This document shows positions 21,957-34,027 of a stretch of 64,000 nt of DNA, in pieces (the stretch's first letter is position 1; every line of letters starts with the position of its first letter). The notes below the pieces were generated by a model. The model was given only the letters and a program-made list of their open reading frames with translations. It made no database searches and was not told the DNA's origin. The translations under genes were made by a program, and so were the position numbers. This DNA is from Hofstenia miamia (lineage: Eukaryota; Xenacoelomorpha; Acoela): positions 351,410 to 415,409 of the forward strand of contig SCFE01000092.1 of assembly GCA_004352715.1 (NCBI GenBank), given 5' to 3'.

Positions 21957-24300
21957 GGTAAAAATTTCCTATTTTTATATCGTTTGAAAACATTATATAA
22001 TATATGTATATAATATATTTTCGCTTATCGTCGTTTTCGCTTTTTCAAATTTCACTTATCATCGTTTGCACTTATATATGCTTTCGCTTATAGCGTTTAT
22101 GATGACGCAGAGACTACTAGAATAATATCCAGTAGCTTCTGGATGAAGTTTGTGTTATTATTTTTGCTTTCACTTACAATGCGATAGAAGAAATTTAGAT
22201 TATAGTGATTAATAAATTTATCATCAACGTTTGATTATAGAAGATCTACTGTATGGAGGCATGAGTAGGTATTCTTCCCGAAATGATGCCTCTCCAATCA
22301 ACCCTTCCATGAGCATTCCCCCTATTCAATCTTAGCTGCAATATACTAGATTCGATTCATTTAAAGTATTCTGAATAATCTTGCGATTGAGATCTGAAAT
22401 TCTTTATAACTAGCAATATCAAACCAAAAATTTTTCCTGCTTTTTATGGCTATATATTTTGCATTATAAAATAAAAAACCTATCTAAATGCATTCGTTTT
22501 AATAATATTTGGTTTAACTCAATTGTATTCGCAGGGTTTCTGATTGTTCATTAAGAGGGACTTTTAACACTCCCTTATGTCGCTTCCGCTTGCTCTTACA
22601 CTTCAATACACTAGTAAACATCTCATTACTGAAGCATTTTATTTAACAACTTCAATGTAGGATCGCATTTTCCATTGTACTTGAATAAGTTGTAGTAAAA
22701 CTTCCTGCTAAAATTGCTTTGAAGAAGTGAAAATATATTTTTCGATATGTTCCTTTTCAGTGTCGCACCTAAAAATAGGTATTTTGGACATTTTTATGTA
22801 CTTCCTTTGGTGTAGTTGATTCAAAAATTGTTTTATAATGGAATAACAAGCATTTACTATGCTATCTATTCCAACAATTGAGCTTAATATAATATATAAA
22901 ATTGGCGAGTTTTTTTGTAGCTATTGTAAACTGTTCCAAATTCGAGTCTCACACTGTGTAACTATATACCTAAATATAAGTGCGTGCAAGATGTTCAAAA
23001 ATGTTTTGCATACATTCAGTTAATACTAAGAATGTTTAATATTTTTGAATAATTTAAATTTATTTGGAATATCATGGCATAATTTGAAAAGGAATATATT
23101 TAATATTTTGAACAATTACTTTTTGCAAATTGCTTATATTCAACTAATTTTGTTTGAGGCAAAATCCATAGAGCAGAAGAATCACTAATTTTACTTCATC
23201 AACATGCTTGGTTTTAATAAAATTATATTTTCACAAAATTAAATTTCAGATGTTTTCTGCTGCAAAAAATTACTTAAAAATTAATCGTTTGCAAGATATT
23301 TGTAGCTTCCAAATTTAACAATTTGAATTAAGTAATTACCACGTTCTAGTTATTGAAAAAGCTTTTAATTTGAGTCCTCAACTGTTCTTGTCGTTTTAAG
23401 CTTAACATGTAACAAGTAATTTTTTTCATGTTTATGTTATTTTATAAAACATTATCCTAAATTTTAATTTTTTACAATAACTTTAACACGAAGTTTGCTT
23501 TAATTCATTCAGAAACTTCAATACTTTCAGTCTCCAAGTGTTCTATATCTGAACATATTTCTTGCAGAAAGCACATTTGCTTCGGGTATAACTTGAATAC
23601 CAAGTGAGGCATTTATTCAAAATTTGTGTCAAAAATTAATTAGCAGCAATTTCATTTAATTGAACCTATTATAGGTAGTATTGATTTTAATGTAAGACTA
23701 TTTACTGTATTCATTGATAAATAGTGTAGGTTATGATAAGATTTCTTAACAACTTAACGTATCTTAGATAGTGTACGCAAAAATAATTTCATAGTTTCGC
23801 ATATTTTTGTCATAACAGTTTACCTTTCTTCACATAGCTGAACAAATTTTTCTAATATAAATCTATAACACAGCATGTGAATTTAGGATCTCTATTTCCT
23901 CGAAAAATATAAAGGCCCGCGTTCCACCTACCAAGCAAATATTTTTAATTCAAAATGCCATAAATATCGATTTTTCATAAATTTCTTTTGATTTAAAAGG
24001 CAATGGTTAAACAATTTTGAAAATTAAATGAAAATATATGGAATCTCCCAAAAATGCCTACTTTAGTAAAATGGTATTTGTATTGTGAACAGAGCTAAGC
24101 CTTAACTACCAAGTTAGCAATGAGTAACAATTTTACGATTTCTACTAAATTTACTGTGTAAGAAATAATTTTCAATAATTTATGCAAATACGCAAGAGAA
24201 TAGGAAATAAATAATATATTTGAATTCAGCATTCAAGCGTTCATTTAGAAATTTGTGGGGAACCAAATTTAAAAATAAATTACTAGCCTATCCTATAGCT
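21957..24300. other. AT-rich intergenic DNA, no gene seen
   Basis: At 22018-22110 a degenerate short tandem (TTCGCTTATCGTCG / TTTCGCTTATAGCG units) is visible. Otherwise there is no domain, RNA gene or repeat partner that I can support. Confidence 0.4.
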
Positions 24301-24301
24301 G

Positions 24302-24302
24302 G

Positions 24303-24342
<40 letters not shown>

Positions 24343-24343
24343 T
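24302..24343. repeat. (CA)n(TA)n compound microsatellite
   Basis: ACACACAC passes directly into ATATATAT. Confidence 0.95.
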
Positions 24344-24819
24344 ACATTTCTGAAAATCAATTTTTCTGATATAGAGCAATGATCCAAAAGATTACCTTAC
24401 GTTAACCTCTTCTATGAAAGAATAAAAGAATATAAGCCCACCATGGTGAGATACGAATGCTTCAGTGCTACCTATTGGCCTGCATTTATTACAACAGCGA
24501 CATACTGACATGGCTAATTAAGTATTTTGCAATCTATTTAGGACATCTCATCCTATCAACTAAAATACAAAATTTTAATAGTAGGTTAAAATTGTTTCAT
24601 GGAAAATATTCTCTACTTATATAAAATTGACCAAGACCTCAAAACACCCGTAAAAAATATCTTTCAAAACCTTAGCAGTCTGTAAAAGATTGACTACTGC
24701 ATATATGCACTGATCATGCCTGTCTCCAGTAATATGGATTCTTCATTTTATTTTAGTTACAAAATGTTAACATTTAGTTTCATCTTGTCGTATTAAATGA
24801 TGTTTTCCGTAATTACGTA
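24344..24819. other. AT-rich DNA, no gene seen
   Basis: No domain or repeat recognised between the microsatellite and the MITE. Confidence 0.4.
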
Positions 24820-24827
24820 GTAAAGTT

Positions 24828-25123
24828 CAGAGATGGACACGGGCCGGGCGGAAGATTTAGGAAATTACTTACAAAACCGGAGACGAATAAAATAAATTGT
24901 AACAAGCTTGTAAATATACATTTTTGAAATTTCAATAGAAGAACCTATCCAACTTTGTGTAACTTTGCATTTGAAGATATATGCCACCCAAGCAACTTCT
25001 GCTCACTCAGAAAATATTGTAGTCAAATCGGACTTAGTGCTACAGCCAAAAATTAATGTGTTGAAATAAATCAATAAATTTCGACGGGCCGGGCCTGACA
25101 TATTCGGCCCGTGTCCACCTCTG
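24828..25123. mobile_element. hAT-type MITE with perfect 8-bp target duplication
   Basis: The left end reads CAGAGATGGACACGGGCCG and the reverse complement of the right end reads CAGAGGTGGACACGGGCCG, a TIR of about 19 bp with one mismatch. The element is flanked by GTAAAGTT on both sides (24820-24827 and 25124-25131). CAG...CTG termini and an 8-bp duplication are the hallmarks of hAT elements. At 296 bases with no coding frame it is nonautonomous. The ends are distinctly GC-rich (GGGCCGGGC) against the AT-rich surroundings. Confidence 0.92.
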
Positions 25124-25131
25124 GTAAAGTT

Positions 25132-25911
25132 TGTTGCTAGTTCATGCTATTAACCAGGCTAAAAAATTATTAAGACAAAATATATTTCTGAAAGACTTTC
25201 ATGAATTCATTTAGTGTGTATATATAGATGCATGTACTGCAATTGCATCTATAAAAATTGAATGAGCATAAAAACGATTTAACAGAGTAAATGAATTGTA
25301 ATTTATTCAGAATGCAAATCGGGAACTTTGAAATGAAGCTAGGAGGATCTGTCATAATCAATTATTTGCTCCCATTGTCTAATGCGAATGTATTATATAT
25401 TTAGTTTACATTTACCGCTTTGTTCAACTTCCCGCCCACTGACAGCAGCTTTTTAAATGCAATGTAGGAAAAGTTAGCAGCGATATTAATGAAAAATCAA
25501 TACGAACAATGACATCTTGCATTTCATTGATTACCAACTCCCACTTTATCGGGCATTACTTATAAGATATTATTGGGGAAATACTATAAATAAAGTTTAA
25601 TTACGAAGTACATTTGTAAGCTTTTGGAGATGGTAGACATCGAGTCTCTGTCATTTCAAATATTGAAAATTTACCTTTGCGAATCAAAGGATTCCTAAAC
25701 AATTGATTTCACCTGGGGTAAGTTTAATTCCCTTAACTCACTGAACTTTTTAGAAAAAAATTAAATGTAGTTGACACAGTTCGATAAACTAGCAGTGCTG
25801 CCCTGGGTATGCACACTGATATTCTGTCTGTGTGGGTGTAGTGTGAGAATGGGATTTCATAGGCTACATATGACATTAAAGGAACGTACTATAGTACGTC
25901 TTAAGAAATTG
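25132..25911. other. AT-rich DNA, no gene seen
   Basis: Contains a perfect 16-base palindrome, ACGTACTATAGTACGT, at about 25883-25898. No gene recognised. Confidence 0.4.
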
Positions 25912-25931
25912 TAAAACTTCATTCTATAAAT
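25912..25931. repeat. Target-site duplication, left copy
   Basis: AAAACTTCATTCTATAAAT preceded by T, identical to 27420-27439. The two copies bracket the LINE relic. A 20-base exact repeat placed precisely at both element edges is the expected product of target-primed reverse transcription. Confidence 0.85.
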
Positions 25932-27419
25932 CTCTTAGAAATATATTAACCTGGTATGGTTACAATATAAAATGCAAATGAATGACTAAATAAATAAATA
26001 AATATATAAATAAAGATCCTCCATGTGTGGTGTCACCCTGTATCCTTGCGTGGAGGTCGACCAGTATTGCCCCATTGCGAAATAGTCTTTGTATTCCTTG
26101 GACAGTTCATGAGATGGTATAAAGTGATATCTTCCTGGCCACACATTTGATATACACAGAATTCATCGGCTTTTGAGTGGAATTCGGTCTTAGTACATAT
26201 GAGGTGGTGAAACCCATGTAACGAGCGGTGACACTCCTCCTGTCCGCTTTTGGAAGTTTTCAGATTGATTGTGTGAAGATTGGTGTTTGAAAGAAATCGG
26301 GCTCACATTCGGATATTCGGTGTTTAACATTCTCCATATAGCGATCGAAGTCCCGTGTTGAAGCTAGGTGAAGGATTCGGCGCAGCTCTTCGGAGCAGGT
26401 AACATTATCAGTAGCTAGGATTACCTTCGTACTGGAAGAGTTAAGAGGGATCCCAGGACACGCTTAAAGTAGAAGCATTTCGATCGTTCCAAAAGCTGAT
26501 GGTGTGATGTATTCAGCTCCTTCCAAATAGCTTTTATTCCGTAGGCTAGAATCGGGAGTATGCTAATCCTGAAAAGCCTTATTGAGTATGATACGTACTG
26601 GAGTTTCTTAAAGTGAATGCTGCTTATCATAACCTTCCTTTGTTTCTGTTTTATGAATTCAGTCATACTCCATTTAGTGGTTACCACGACACCCAAATAG
26701 TTGTAGCTTTTGACTATTTCGATTGGGTTATTTCTGAATAGAAAAACGTCATTTCTATCACGTCGTCCTCCTTTTCTAAATTTGATTATTTTGGTTTTCT
26801 TGATATTTACATCGATATCGTTACATTCGCACCAAATTTCTAGTGAGTGGATAGATTGTCGGATGGATGTCGGGCTTGCGCTCCAGAATACTAAGTCGTC
26901 GGCGTACATGGCGCATCAAAGGTCTGGGCTTGTGGTTAATGTCTAAGGCAAATCAACGACAAAACGGCTAAAGAGGAGAGGGCTCACACTGTCTTACTGG
27001 AGTACTCCTTTGTTCTGATGAATTCGATTGGAGGTTCGGTTACCATCTGTAAGAAAAATATAGTTGGTTGACATAATTGATATTATGAGTTTGAGTGTAT
27101 TTCTTTGAATTTCGTGGTACGTAGCTAGTTTTCTGATAAGCTTCTCTCGGTTGACATTATCGAATGCCTTTTTGAAATCTACAAAAACGGTGTAGAGCGT
27201 GTTCCCCCCGAATGACAATTCTTCCAACACTGAGCTTCTTAGCGCATCGATGGCCATGAGTGTGGAGTGTCCGCGACGGAATCCGTATTGCTGATCGGGA
27301 AGAGCTAGTCGGGTTTCTATTCGATTGGTGATCATTCGCGTGAGACACTTGAAGGGGGCGTATTGCAGAGTTATCCCTCTGTAATTGCTTGGGTCGGTTA
27401 GTTGTCCGGTTTCTTTAAA
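25932..27419 (-). mobile_element. 5'-truncated LINE relic, RT to C-terminal zinc knuckle
   Basis: Minus strand. The element starts inside the RT: NYRGITLQYAPFKCLTRMI (27385-27330), QQYGFRRGHSTLMAIDAL (about 27290-27240), FVDFKKAFDNVNR (about 27185-27145, first catalytic Asp present), GVLQ then SPLLF (about 27000-26970), MYADDL (about 26909-26890, catalytic Asp pair intact), and YNYLGV (about 26700). Three in-frame stops fall between GVLQ and YADD. Frameshifts near 26440 and 26245 precede a C-terminal zinc knuckle, CVYQMCGQED then TLYHLMNC, and a stop near 26033. A (TTTA)n-like stretch follows at about 25990-26025. The element is dead. Clade is not assigned; the style fits the I/Jockey/R1 assemblage. 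Confidence 0.88.
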
Positions 27420-27439
27420 TAAAACTTCATTCTATAAAT
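27420..27439. repeat. Target-site duplication, right copy
   Basis: Identical to 25912-25931; marks the truncated 5' end of the minus-strand LINE. Confidence 0.85.
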
Positions 27440-28640
27440 AAAACCGTAAGATATAGTGAATTCTTGTTATCATGTTGCATAAAATGTTTCATTTGTTTCA
27501 TTCAAAATATTTTCTATGGAGTATATGTAGCGCAAAGCTTCTGTACATTGACGTACGCAGAATTTTCTGGGGAAACAGGACATCACAGCGCAATTGTGAT
27601 CAATTTGAGTGAACAAATGGGTAGAAAGCTCACTAACTTTTGAAAATATTGAAAAAATAGATCTTAGTTTTTAATATTTCTTAAAAATTTTTATAAAACA
27701 TTTTTTATTTAATCAATTAAAATTAATATTGAAAACTTGACGGAGACATTCCACCAAGTCCTCCCTCTTGCACAGACACTTTAATTGAACATAAAAAATA
27801 AAGTCGGAAAGTAAAAGTGGATTATGAGCAATTGTCAGAATTGCACTTTGAAGTGTTGAAGAAAGGAAATTTAGTTTGACAATATAAACGCAATGGAAAA
27901 AATTATCAATGTGGTTATCAATACATGAGTGACGGTCCACTTTACAGTTATAGCATTTCTAGAGATAGAATTCCGAAGCTTCCATAAGGAATGAGGCTAC
28001 AGTTAATAATAAAAATTTATAGACCTGCTTTCTATTATACCTTGCAATAATGCCCTGCTGATGATTACACAAAGTATCCTAATTACTTACACATTATACA
28101 TCTACTTTTGAAAGATCATTGATATATCTCAAGTACTAGTCTTTGTCAGAAATGCTGAACTGATCACAGTTCATAAGTTATCTATAAACTATTGACGTTG
28201 CCATTTAGAAATAAATCAATTATCTTATCGAAAAAACACTAGCATATAAAGGTCAATTCCGAGCAGTTGGAACAAAGTAGGAAGTTGGGCATTAATAAAA
28301 CGTGATTTCAAATGAGATGTTGTTGAACGTAGCTAGAGTCAGCTGAATTCAATTAATTTTTAATGTGGGTCACTCCAGTATTGAGAATTTGTATTTCCTG
28401 TTTTAGGTATATTGCATATTTTAGAGAGGTGTTGCGCTATATTGGTGTTTATACTGGTGTTATTCTCTAAAATCCGTATTTATCTTTCTCATTTCATCAC
28501 TCGATGGGAAAACCAAGCACTGACAACTAATCTATAATGTGAATTCAATTTCACAAATGTTTGTGATGATCACGTAAATATACTCAGGAAGGCCTCACAA
28601 TAATATATTGCTAATATAATAAATTTTACCTAAATAATGT
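27440..28640. other. AT-rich DNA, no gene seen
   Basis: No domain recognised; the short frames present have no family resemblance I can name. Confidence 0.4.
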
Positions 28641-28695
28641 TGCACGATATCAGATTGTTCAAACGCAACTTTTCAAACATGACAAACTATGGAAA
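28641..28695 (+). repeat. Third copy of the fold-back arm terminus
   Basis: Shares the ATTGTTCAAACGCAAC core and a following TTTCAAACATGAC with the arm ends at 17399-17460 and 18425-18475. The similarity appears limited to about 55 bases. Confidence 0.55.
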
Positions 28696-28979
28696 AACCT
28701 AAATTGTTTCGGATTATATGTATGTAAAGTCTTACCTTACCTTAATATTACAATCGGTCTGAAAATTCGGAATACTGCAGTATTTGAATATATCAGTCCG
28801 GTCCTGTCTAGTCCTGAAAATTGAGGACCACTTCGAACTCTGATAGTGTAGTTTTAGTACAATTGAGAAACGGAGAACCGCATGGGAAAAGATTTGGAAG
28901 CGTCGGAAAAGAATTGAAATCAAATGTGCTCATTGGGTCTTGGGTTTCATTTACATAATGGGTAACTTTTCTAATGGGG

Positions 28980-29603
28980 CAACTTCTAAAACCGTCTTTT
29001 CTCCACAATTATCTGCACCAAACGTGGAGATGACATTTTACATTCTTAGCAAGCGCTTCTAATTAAGACGAGCTAAATTAGAGGCCATGAGCAATTGAGA
29101 TAAATTATTGTGGCCACAATTTGAAAATAACCCCGTAACACAAAAAACACTGGAATTTGTAACCAATTTCTTGTGTAAACATCAGTTTTCAGTATTCAAT
29201 AATTTTATTTTTATCGCTGTGCACGGCCGATTATATTGGTCACCTTGATTTTCACTCATACCTTTGCATGCTTAATTCCATGCAACACCTGCCTCATCTA
29301 AAGTGTTCTTAAAAATTCAATATTTTGCTTTTTGCAATACAACATAGTTTTGGACTCGAACATCTTCTTAAATTGAAATTCGGCAGTTAGAAATATTAAG
29401 CTTGCGTTAAATTTATAATATCGATCGTTTCTAGGAATGCTGTCTGGGTGAAGGATAAAATAGGACTCCTCTTCCATAACAATGACAAAATCATTGGTTC
29501 TCTTCGAAAAAGTCGTGTTCAATTTTCTGCAGTTTGATTTTTCTTGTATTTCTCCCCGGTCGACATTTGAACAATATTGCATCTCCATAAATATTGATTT
29601 CAA
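28980..29603 (-). mobile_element. mariner-like transposase relic (EEESYF)
   Basis: The minus-strand frame 29603-29298 contains FSKRTNDFVIVMEEESYFIL followed by IPRNDRYYK. It resembles the VMDDESYFT...NDxxY block around the first catalytic Asp of a mariner-related family; here the Asp pair reads as Glu. Further down, with stops, CLHKKLV (about 29175-29155) and LLMASNLA (about 29090) sit where CLxxxLxxFI and the second catalytic block (DLASxHYA) would lie. Degenerate, no product expected. Confidence 0.55.
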
Positions 29604-29639
29604 AAAGCTACAGTCAAAATTTAGAAGCAGAATATATCA

Positions 29640-30483
29640 CGTGATGATAATGATGTCATAATGTGAAAACTAATCTCAGTTTTGTGTAAGTTAATAATAC
29701 TTCTGTACATGATTATAATAATTTGCTTTATTGCTTCATGTAGTGAGATTTATAAACAAAAATCCAACAATGTCTCATTATAATGAATTTTATTCGTATG
29801 TCTGTTCAATAATTGGCATATCTAAGTTTACCGGGATCGGATACGGAGAAAATTGGAAAAATCGCCCGAATTCCATCTCTAAAAATGAACTTGCAAGTAA
29901 AATAATCTTAAATTTATCGTTTGTGGAAATTATTTTATAAAACACAAAATTCTGTATAACCTCATTGGATGTAACTTTGATGAAGACTATTTTAGTAAAC
30001 TATAAAATTAGCCTTCTAAAATCAGTTATATTTCAAAGAGATTTAATGCAATTGACATACTAAAGTAAATAATTTGGTTGCAGACAATATTTTTAGAATA
30101 AACACTAGCCACTAACAATTTTTTTGTAAAATACTAAGGCTCTAGAAAAGAAGAGACAATTAAATGATCAAATGTAAAATAATACATTTTTGAATTTATA
30201 TTTACTAGCACAAACACTATTTTGTTATTTATAACGAAGGAAACGAAGGCAACTATTAATTAATTGGTAGGTAGCTATTACTCGTGTCATCCCATCAATG
30301 ATAAGCAGGATGCTGTAAAATTTTGAAACATTTGATAAACTACCATAAATACCAAAGGTAAAGTTGGCTCATAGGTCAAAATTTGGAAAATGGTGTTAGT
30401 TACCCTTAACCGCTCAACCGTGACATGTGACATATGCTTAGTCGATGGTGGCTAGAAAGTGGCAGTATGAATTCAGCAGCATG
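29640..30483. other. AT-rich DNA, no gene seen
   Basis: A 69-codon plus-strand frame at 29731-29940 shows no family resemblance. Confidence 0.4.
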
Positions 30484-30775
30484 GATCAAAACCCGACCCC
30501 ATCAGAATATTTATTACCCGAATCCGACCTGACCCTAAACATACATATTGAGTTATTGGTTGTTTAATATCTTGGATCTCTCTCCAATCAATTGATGATA
30601 AACCTGAGTCATTTTCTGATAAGCTAAGCATATCAAATAATTTGAAGTACTTAATGTTTTGGATGGTTCACAAATCAAGTGGTGATTAACGCTAGTACCT
30701 TTTCGATCAAACAGTTTAATCTTTATTGATAATACCTGAAACCCGAAATCAGGTACCCGATGTCACTCTAGTCGA
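30484..30775. repeat. CCCGA-rich dispersed repeat, copy 1
   Basis: In reverse complement this matches 54261-54575 along its length: GGGTCAGGTCGGATTCGGG with ATATTCTGATGGGGTCGGG at one end, CACTTGATTTG inside, and GAGTGACATCGGGTACC at the other end. No coding content. The outer ends (TAGAGTGACATCGGG) have the look of a hAT-type nonautonomous element, but no clear target duplication is visible for this copy. Confidence 0.65.
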
Positions 30776-31088
30776 AGCGATAACTACACCTAAATGCTGC
30801 AGCCACACATCACTAGGTTGAAGTCTATGTTTTCAAGAAACGAGGTTTTAGAGTTTCATATACAGTAAGTAATTGTTTTTGTATTTATAGGTTTTTATCC
30901 TTCCTTTCTTTTAATACACGCTTTTCTTTTTGGTTTTTTAGTAAAAGATTTCAAAAGTGACTCCAATATTAAATTGACTGCTCGACCCATTGATGGGGTC
31001 ACAGGTTAATTTGTTCTTTTGTCGAAATACCTCATTGGATTGCCCTTACTATTATACAAATTTGTGTCTGAGAATCTTTTAACTTAAC
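30776..31088. other. AT-rich DNA, no gene seen
   Basis: Lies just outside the second inverted-repeat block; no feature recognised. Confidence 0.4.
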
Positions 31089-31822
31089 AAATTATATACA
31101 CTAACATGTTTGCTGCAAATAAGATGAATCCAATGTATTCGTTCATAAATTATTATAATAAAAATTTCTCATATTTTTAGAAAAATTTAAAGTTGAATAG
31201 AAATTACTTTGTAGCTGTCATTACATATTACAGTTCTTTATAGTTTTATCCTAGTCTCATTTAATATTCAATTACCTCCTATTATTTATGCATAAGTTTG
31301 TAGAAGCAAACGCATAAAATAAACAAACTAGAAGAGATTACTTACCATAGACGCATCAAATTCAAAAATTTTCTTTAGAAACAATTATTTAGCTTATTTT
31401 GAGGCAATTTTGATAATTTTTATCGAAAGGCAATGTATTAGTTTTTAATGTAGTACGCTAGTTAAGTCAGATTTTATGATAAATTTTCATTTTATATGTA
31501 AACTTTGGCATTTCATACTTTTAAAGAAATACTGTCTGAATTCAAAACCAATAAATATTTGGATTACACTAGATAAAATTTGCAATTTTTTAATTCTTAT
31601 TTTCATTAGCCTAAAGGCTTTCCCTAGGATGCTAGCAGCACCTAATATTCTATTATCTGCACTGCCACACCTAACACCTTAGTAATCCTAATTATATCAA
31701 GAACTATTCGAATTTATTCCTTTCTACTCATCGATCACCAAACACACCAGTTTCTTCAACTTGAAAAATTTCAATATTTCTTCTGTCATCTGAAAATTAC
31801 ACTTTGCTCTTTCCATACAAGA
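31089..31822. repeat. Left arm of second inverted repeat
   Basis: Reverse complement of 33294-34027, near-identical by eye. The inner edge is cut by a 1000-N gap. The 68-codon frame at 31476-31682 and its twin on the other arm have no recognised domain. Confidence 0.88.
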
Positions 31823-32822
31823 NNNNNNNNNNNNNNNNNNNNNNNNNNNNNNNNNNNNNNNNNNNNNNNNNNNNNNNNNNNNNNNNNNNNNNNNNNNNNN
31901 NNNNNNNNNNNNNNNNNNNNNNNNNNNNNNNNNNNNNNNNNNNNNNNNNNNNNNNNNNNNNNNNNNNNNNNNNNNNNNNNNNNNNNNNNNNNNNNNNNNN
32001 NNNNNNNNNNNNNNNNNNNNNNNNNNNNNNNNNNNNNNNNNNNNNNNNNNNNNNNNNNNNNNNNNNNNNNNNNNNNNNNNNNNNNNNNNNNNNNNNNNNN
32101 NNNNNNNNNNNNNNNNNNNNNNNNNNNNNNNNNNNNNNNNNNNNNNNNNNNNNNNNNNNNNNNNNNNNNNNNNNNNNNNNNNNNNNNNNNNNNNNNNNNN
32201 NNNNNNNNNNNNNNNNNNNNNNNNNNNNNNNNNNNNNNNNNNNNNNNNNNNNNNNNNNNNNNNNNNNNNNNNNNNNNNNNNNNNNNNNNNNNNNNNNNNN
32301 NNNNNNNNNNNNNNNNNNNNNNNNNNNNNNNNNNNNNNNNNNNNNNNNNNNNNNNNNNNNNNNNNNNNNNNNNNNNNNNNNNNNNNNNNNNNNNNNNNNN
32401 NNNNNNNNNNNNNNNNNNNNNNNNNNNNNNNNNNNNNNNNNNNNNNNNNNNNNNNNNNNNNNNNNNNNNNNNNNNNNNNNNNNNNNNNNNNNNNNNNNNN
32501 NNNNNNNNNNNNNNNNNNNNNNNNNNNNNNNNNNNNNNNNNNNNNNNNNNNNNNNNNNNNNNNNNNNNNNNNNNNNNNNNNNNNNNNNNNNNNNNNNNNN
32601 NNNNNNNNNNNNNNNNNNNNNNNNNNNNNNNNNNNNNNNNNNNNNNNNNNNNNNNNNNNNNNNNNNNNNNNNNNNNNNNNNNNNNNNNNNNNNNNNNNNN
32701 NNNNNNNNNNNNNNNNNNNNNNNNNNNNNNNNNNNNNNNNNNNNNNNNNNNNNNNNNNNNNNNNNNNNNNNNNNNNNNNNNNNNNNNNNNNNNNNNNNNN
32801 NNNNNNNNNNNNNNNNNNNNNN
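31823..32822. other. Assembly gap, exactly 1000 N
   Basis: Placeholder gap near the centre of the second palindrome. Confidence 0.99.
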
Positions 32823-33216
32823 AAATTCTAAGTTTTGTTAAGGTCTGACTTTAATATTTTAGAATTTTGTATTGATCATATTTATATTATCCACATAAAA
32901 TTTCTAATCCATTTGAAACTAAAGAACTTAATGGAAAGACAGTAATGAGGAGAGAACCAGAAGCAGTGATAATGGCAGCACAGTAATAAAGTAGTATGTT
33001 AGCAGAAGATCTGGGTTAAGTGAAAAATTCAGGCTATGCAAGAAAAAACAAGATCACCAATTAGTAGGGTGTAATGTTGGCATAATCAGAACACAAATTC
33101 ATGTACTATCAGCTATGATGTATGGTGTACCAGATTTTGAGCAGGTAGTAGGGGTAAGAAGCGCGAGATAAATCGTATGAGCACAAGACTCGGGGAATTC
33201 GAGAGAATAAGAAGTT
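32823..33216. repeat. Direct repeat, copy 1
   Basis: 394 bases matching 34747-35140 with about two substitutions. Starts at the edge of a 1000-N gap; its twin ends at the edge of another. Confidence 0.9.
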
Positions 33217-33293
33217 GAACTTGCTACAGAATTTCAAGATACAAATAAGCAAGGCGGAACATTGATAGACGTTGCAGCATCGAGGAAAAGAAA

Positions 33294-34027
33294 TCTTGTA
33301 TGGAAAGAGCAAGGTGTAATTTTCAGATGACAGAAGAAATATTGAAATTTTTCAAGTTGAAGAAACTGGTGTGTTTGGTGATCGATGAGTAGAAAGGAAT
33401 AAATTCGAATAGTTCTTGATATAATTAGGATTACTAAGGTGTTAGGTGTGGCAGTGCAGATAATAGAATATTAGGTGCTGCTAGCATCCTAGGGAAAGCC
33501 TTTAGGCTAATGAAAATAAGAATTAAAAAATTGCAAATTTTATCTAGTGTAATCCAAATATTTATTGGTTTTGAATTCAGACAGTATTTCTTTAAAAGCA
33601 TGAAATGCCAAAGTTTACATATAAAATGAAAATTTATCATAAAATCTGACTTAACTAGCGTACTACATTAAAAACTAATACATTGCCTTTCGATAAAAAT
33701 TATCAAAATTGCCTCAAAATAAGCTAAATAATTGTTTCTAAAGAAAATTTTTGAATTTGATGCGTCTATGGTAAGTAATCTCTTCTAGTTTGTTTATTTT
33801 ATGCGTTTGCTTCTACAAACTTATGCATAAATAATAGGAGGTAATTGAATATTAAATGAAACTAGGATAAAACTATAAAGAACTGTAATATGTAATGACA
33901 GCTACAAAGTAATTTCTATTCAACTTTAAATTTTTCTAAAAATATGAGAAATTTTTATAATAATAATTTATGAACGAATACATTGGATTCATCTTATTTG
34001 CAGCAAACATGTTAGTTTATATAATTT
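33294..34027. repeat. Right arm of second inverted repeat
   Basis: Reverse complement of 31089-31822. It ends where an (AT)n tract begins (about 34030). Confidence 0.88.

Noticed and set aside
29731-29940. 69-codon plus-strand frame next to the mariner-like relic
   Set aside because: No family resemblance and typical length for chance frames in AT-rich DNA.
32823-33216. Long terminal repeats of an LTR retrotransposon (with 34747-35140)
   Set aside because: The copies lack TG...CA ends, a primer-binding site or pol coding between them, and abut placeholder gaps; assembly duplication is simpler.
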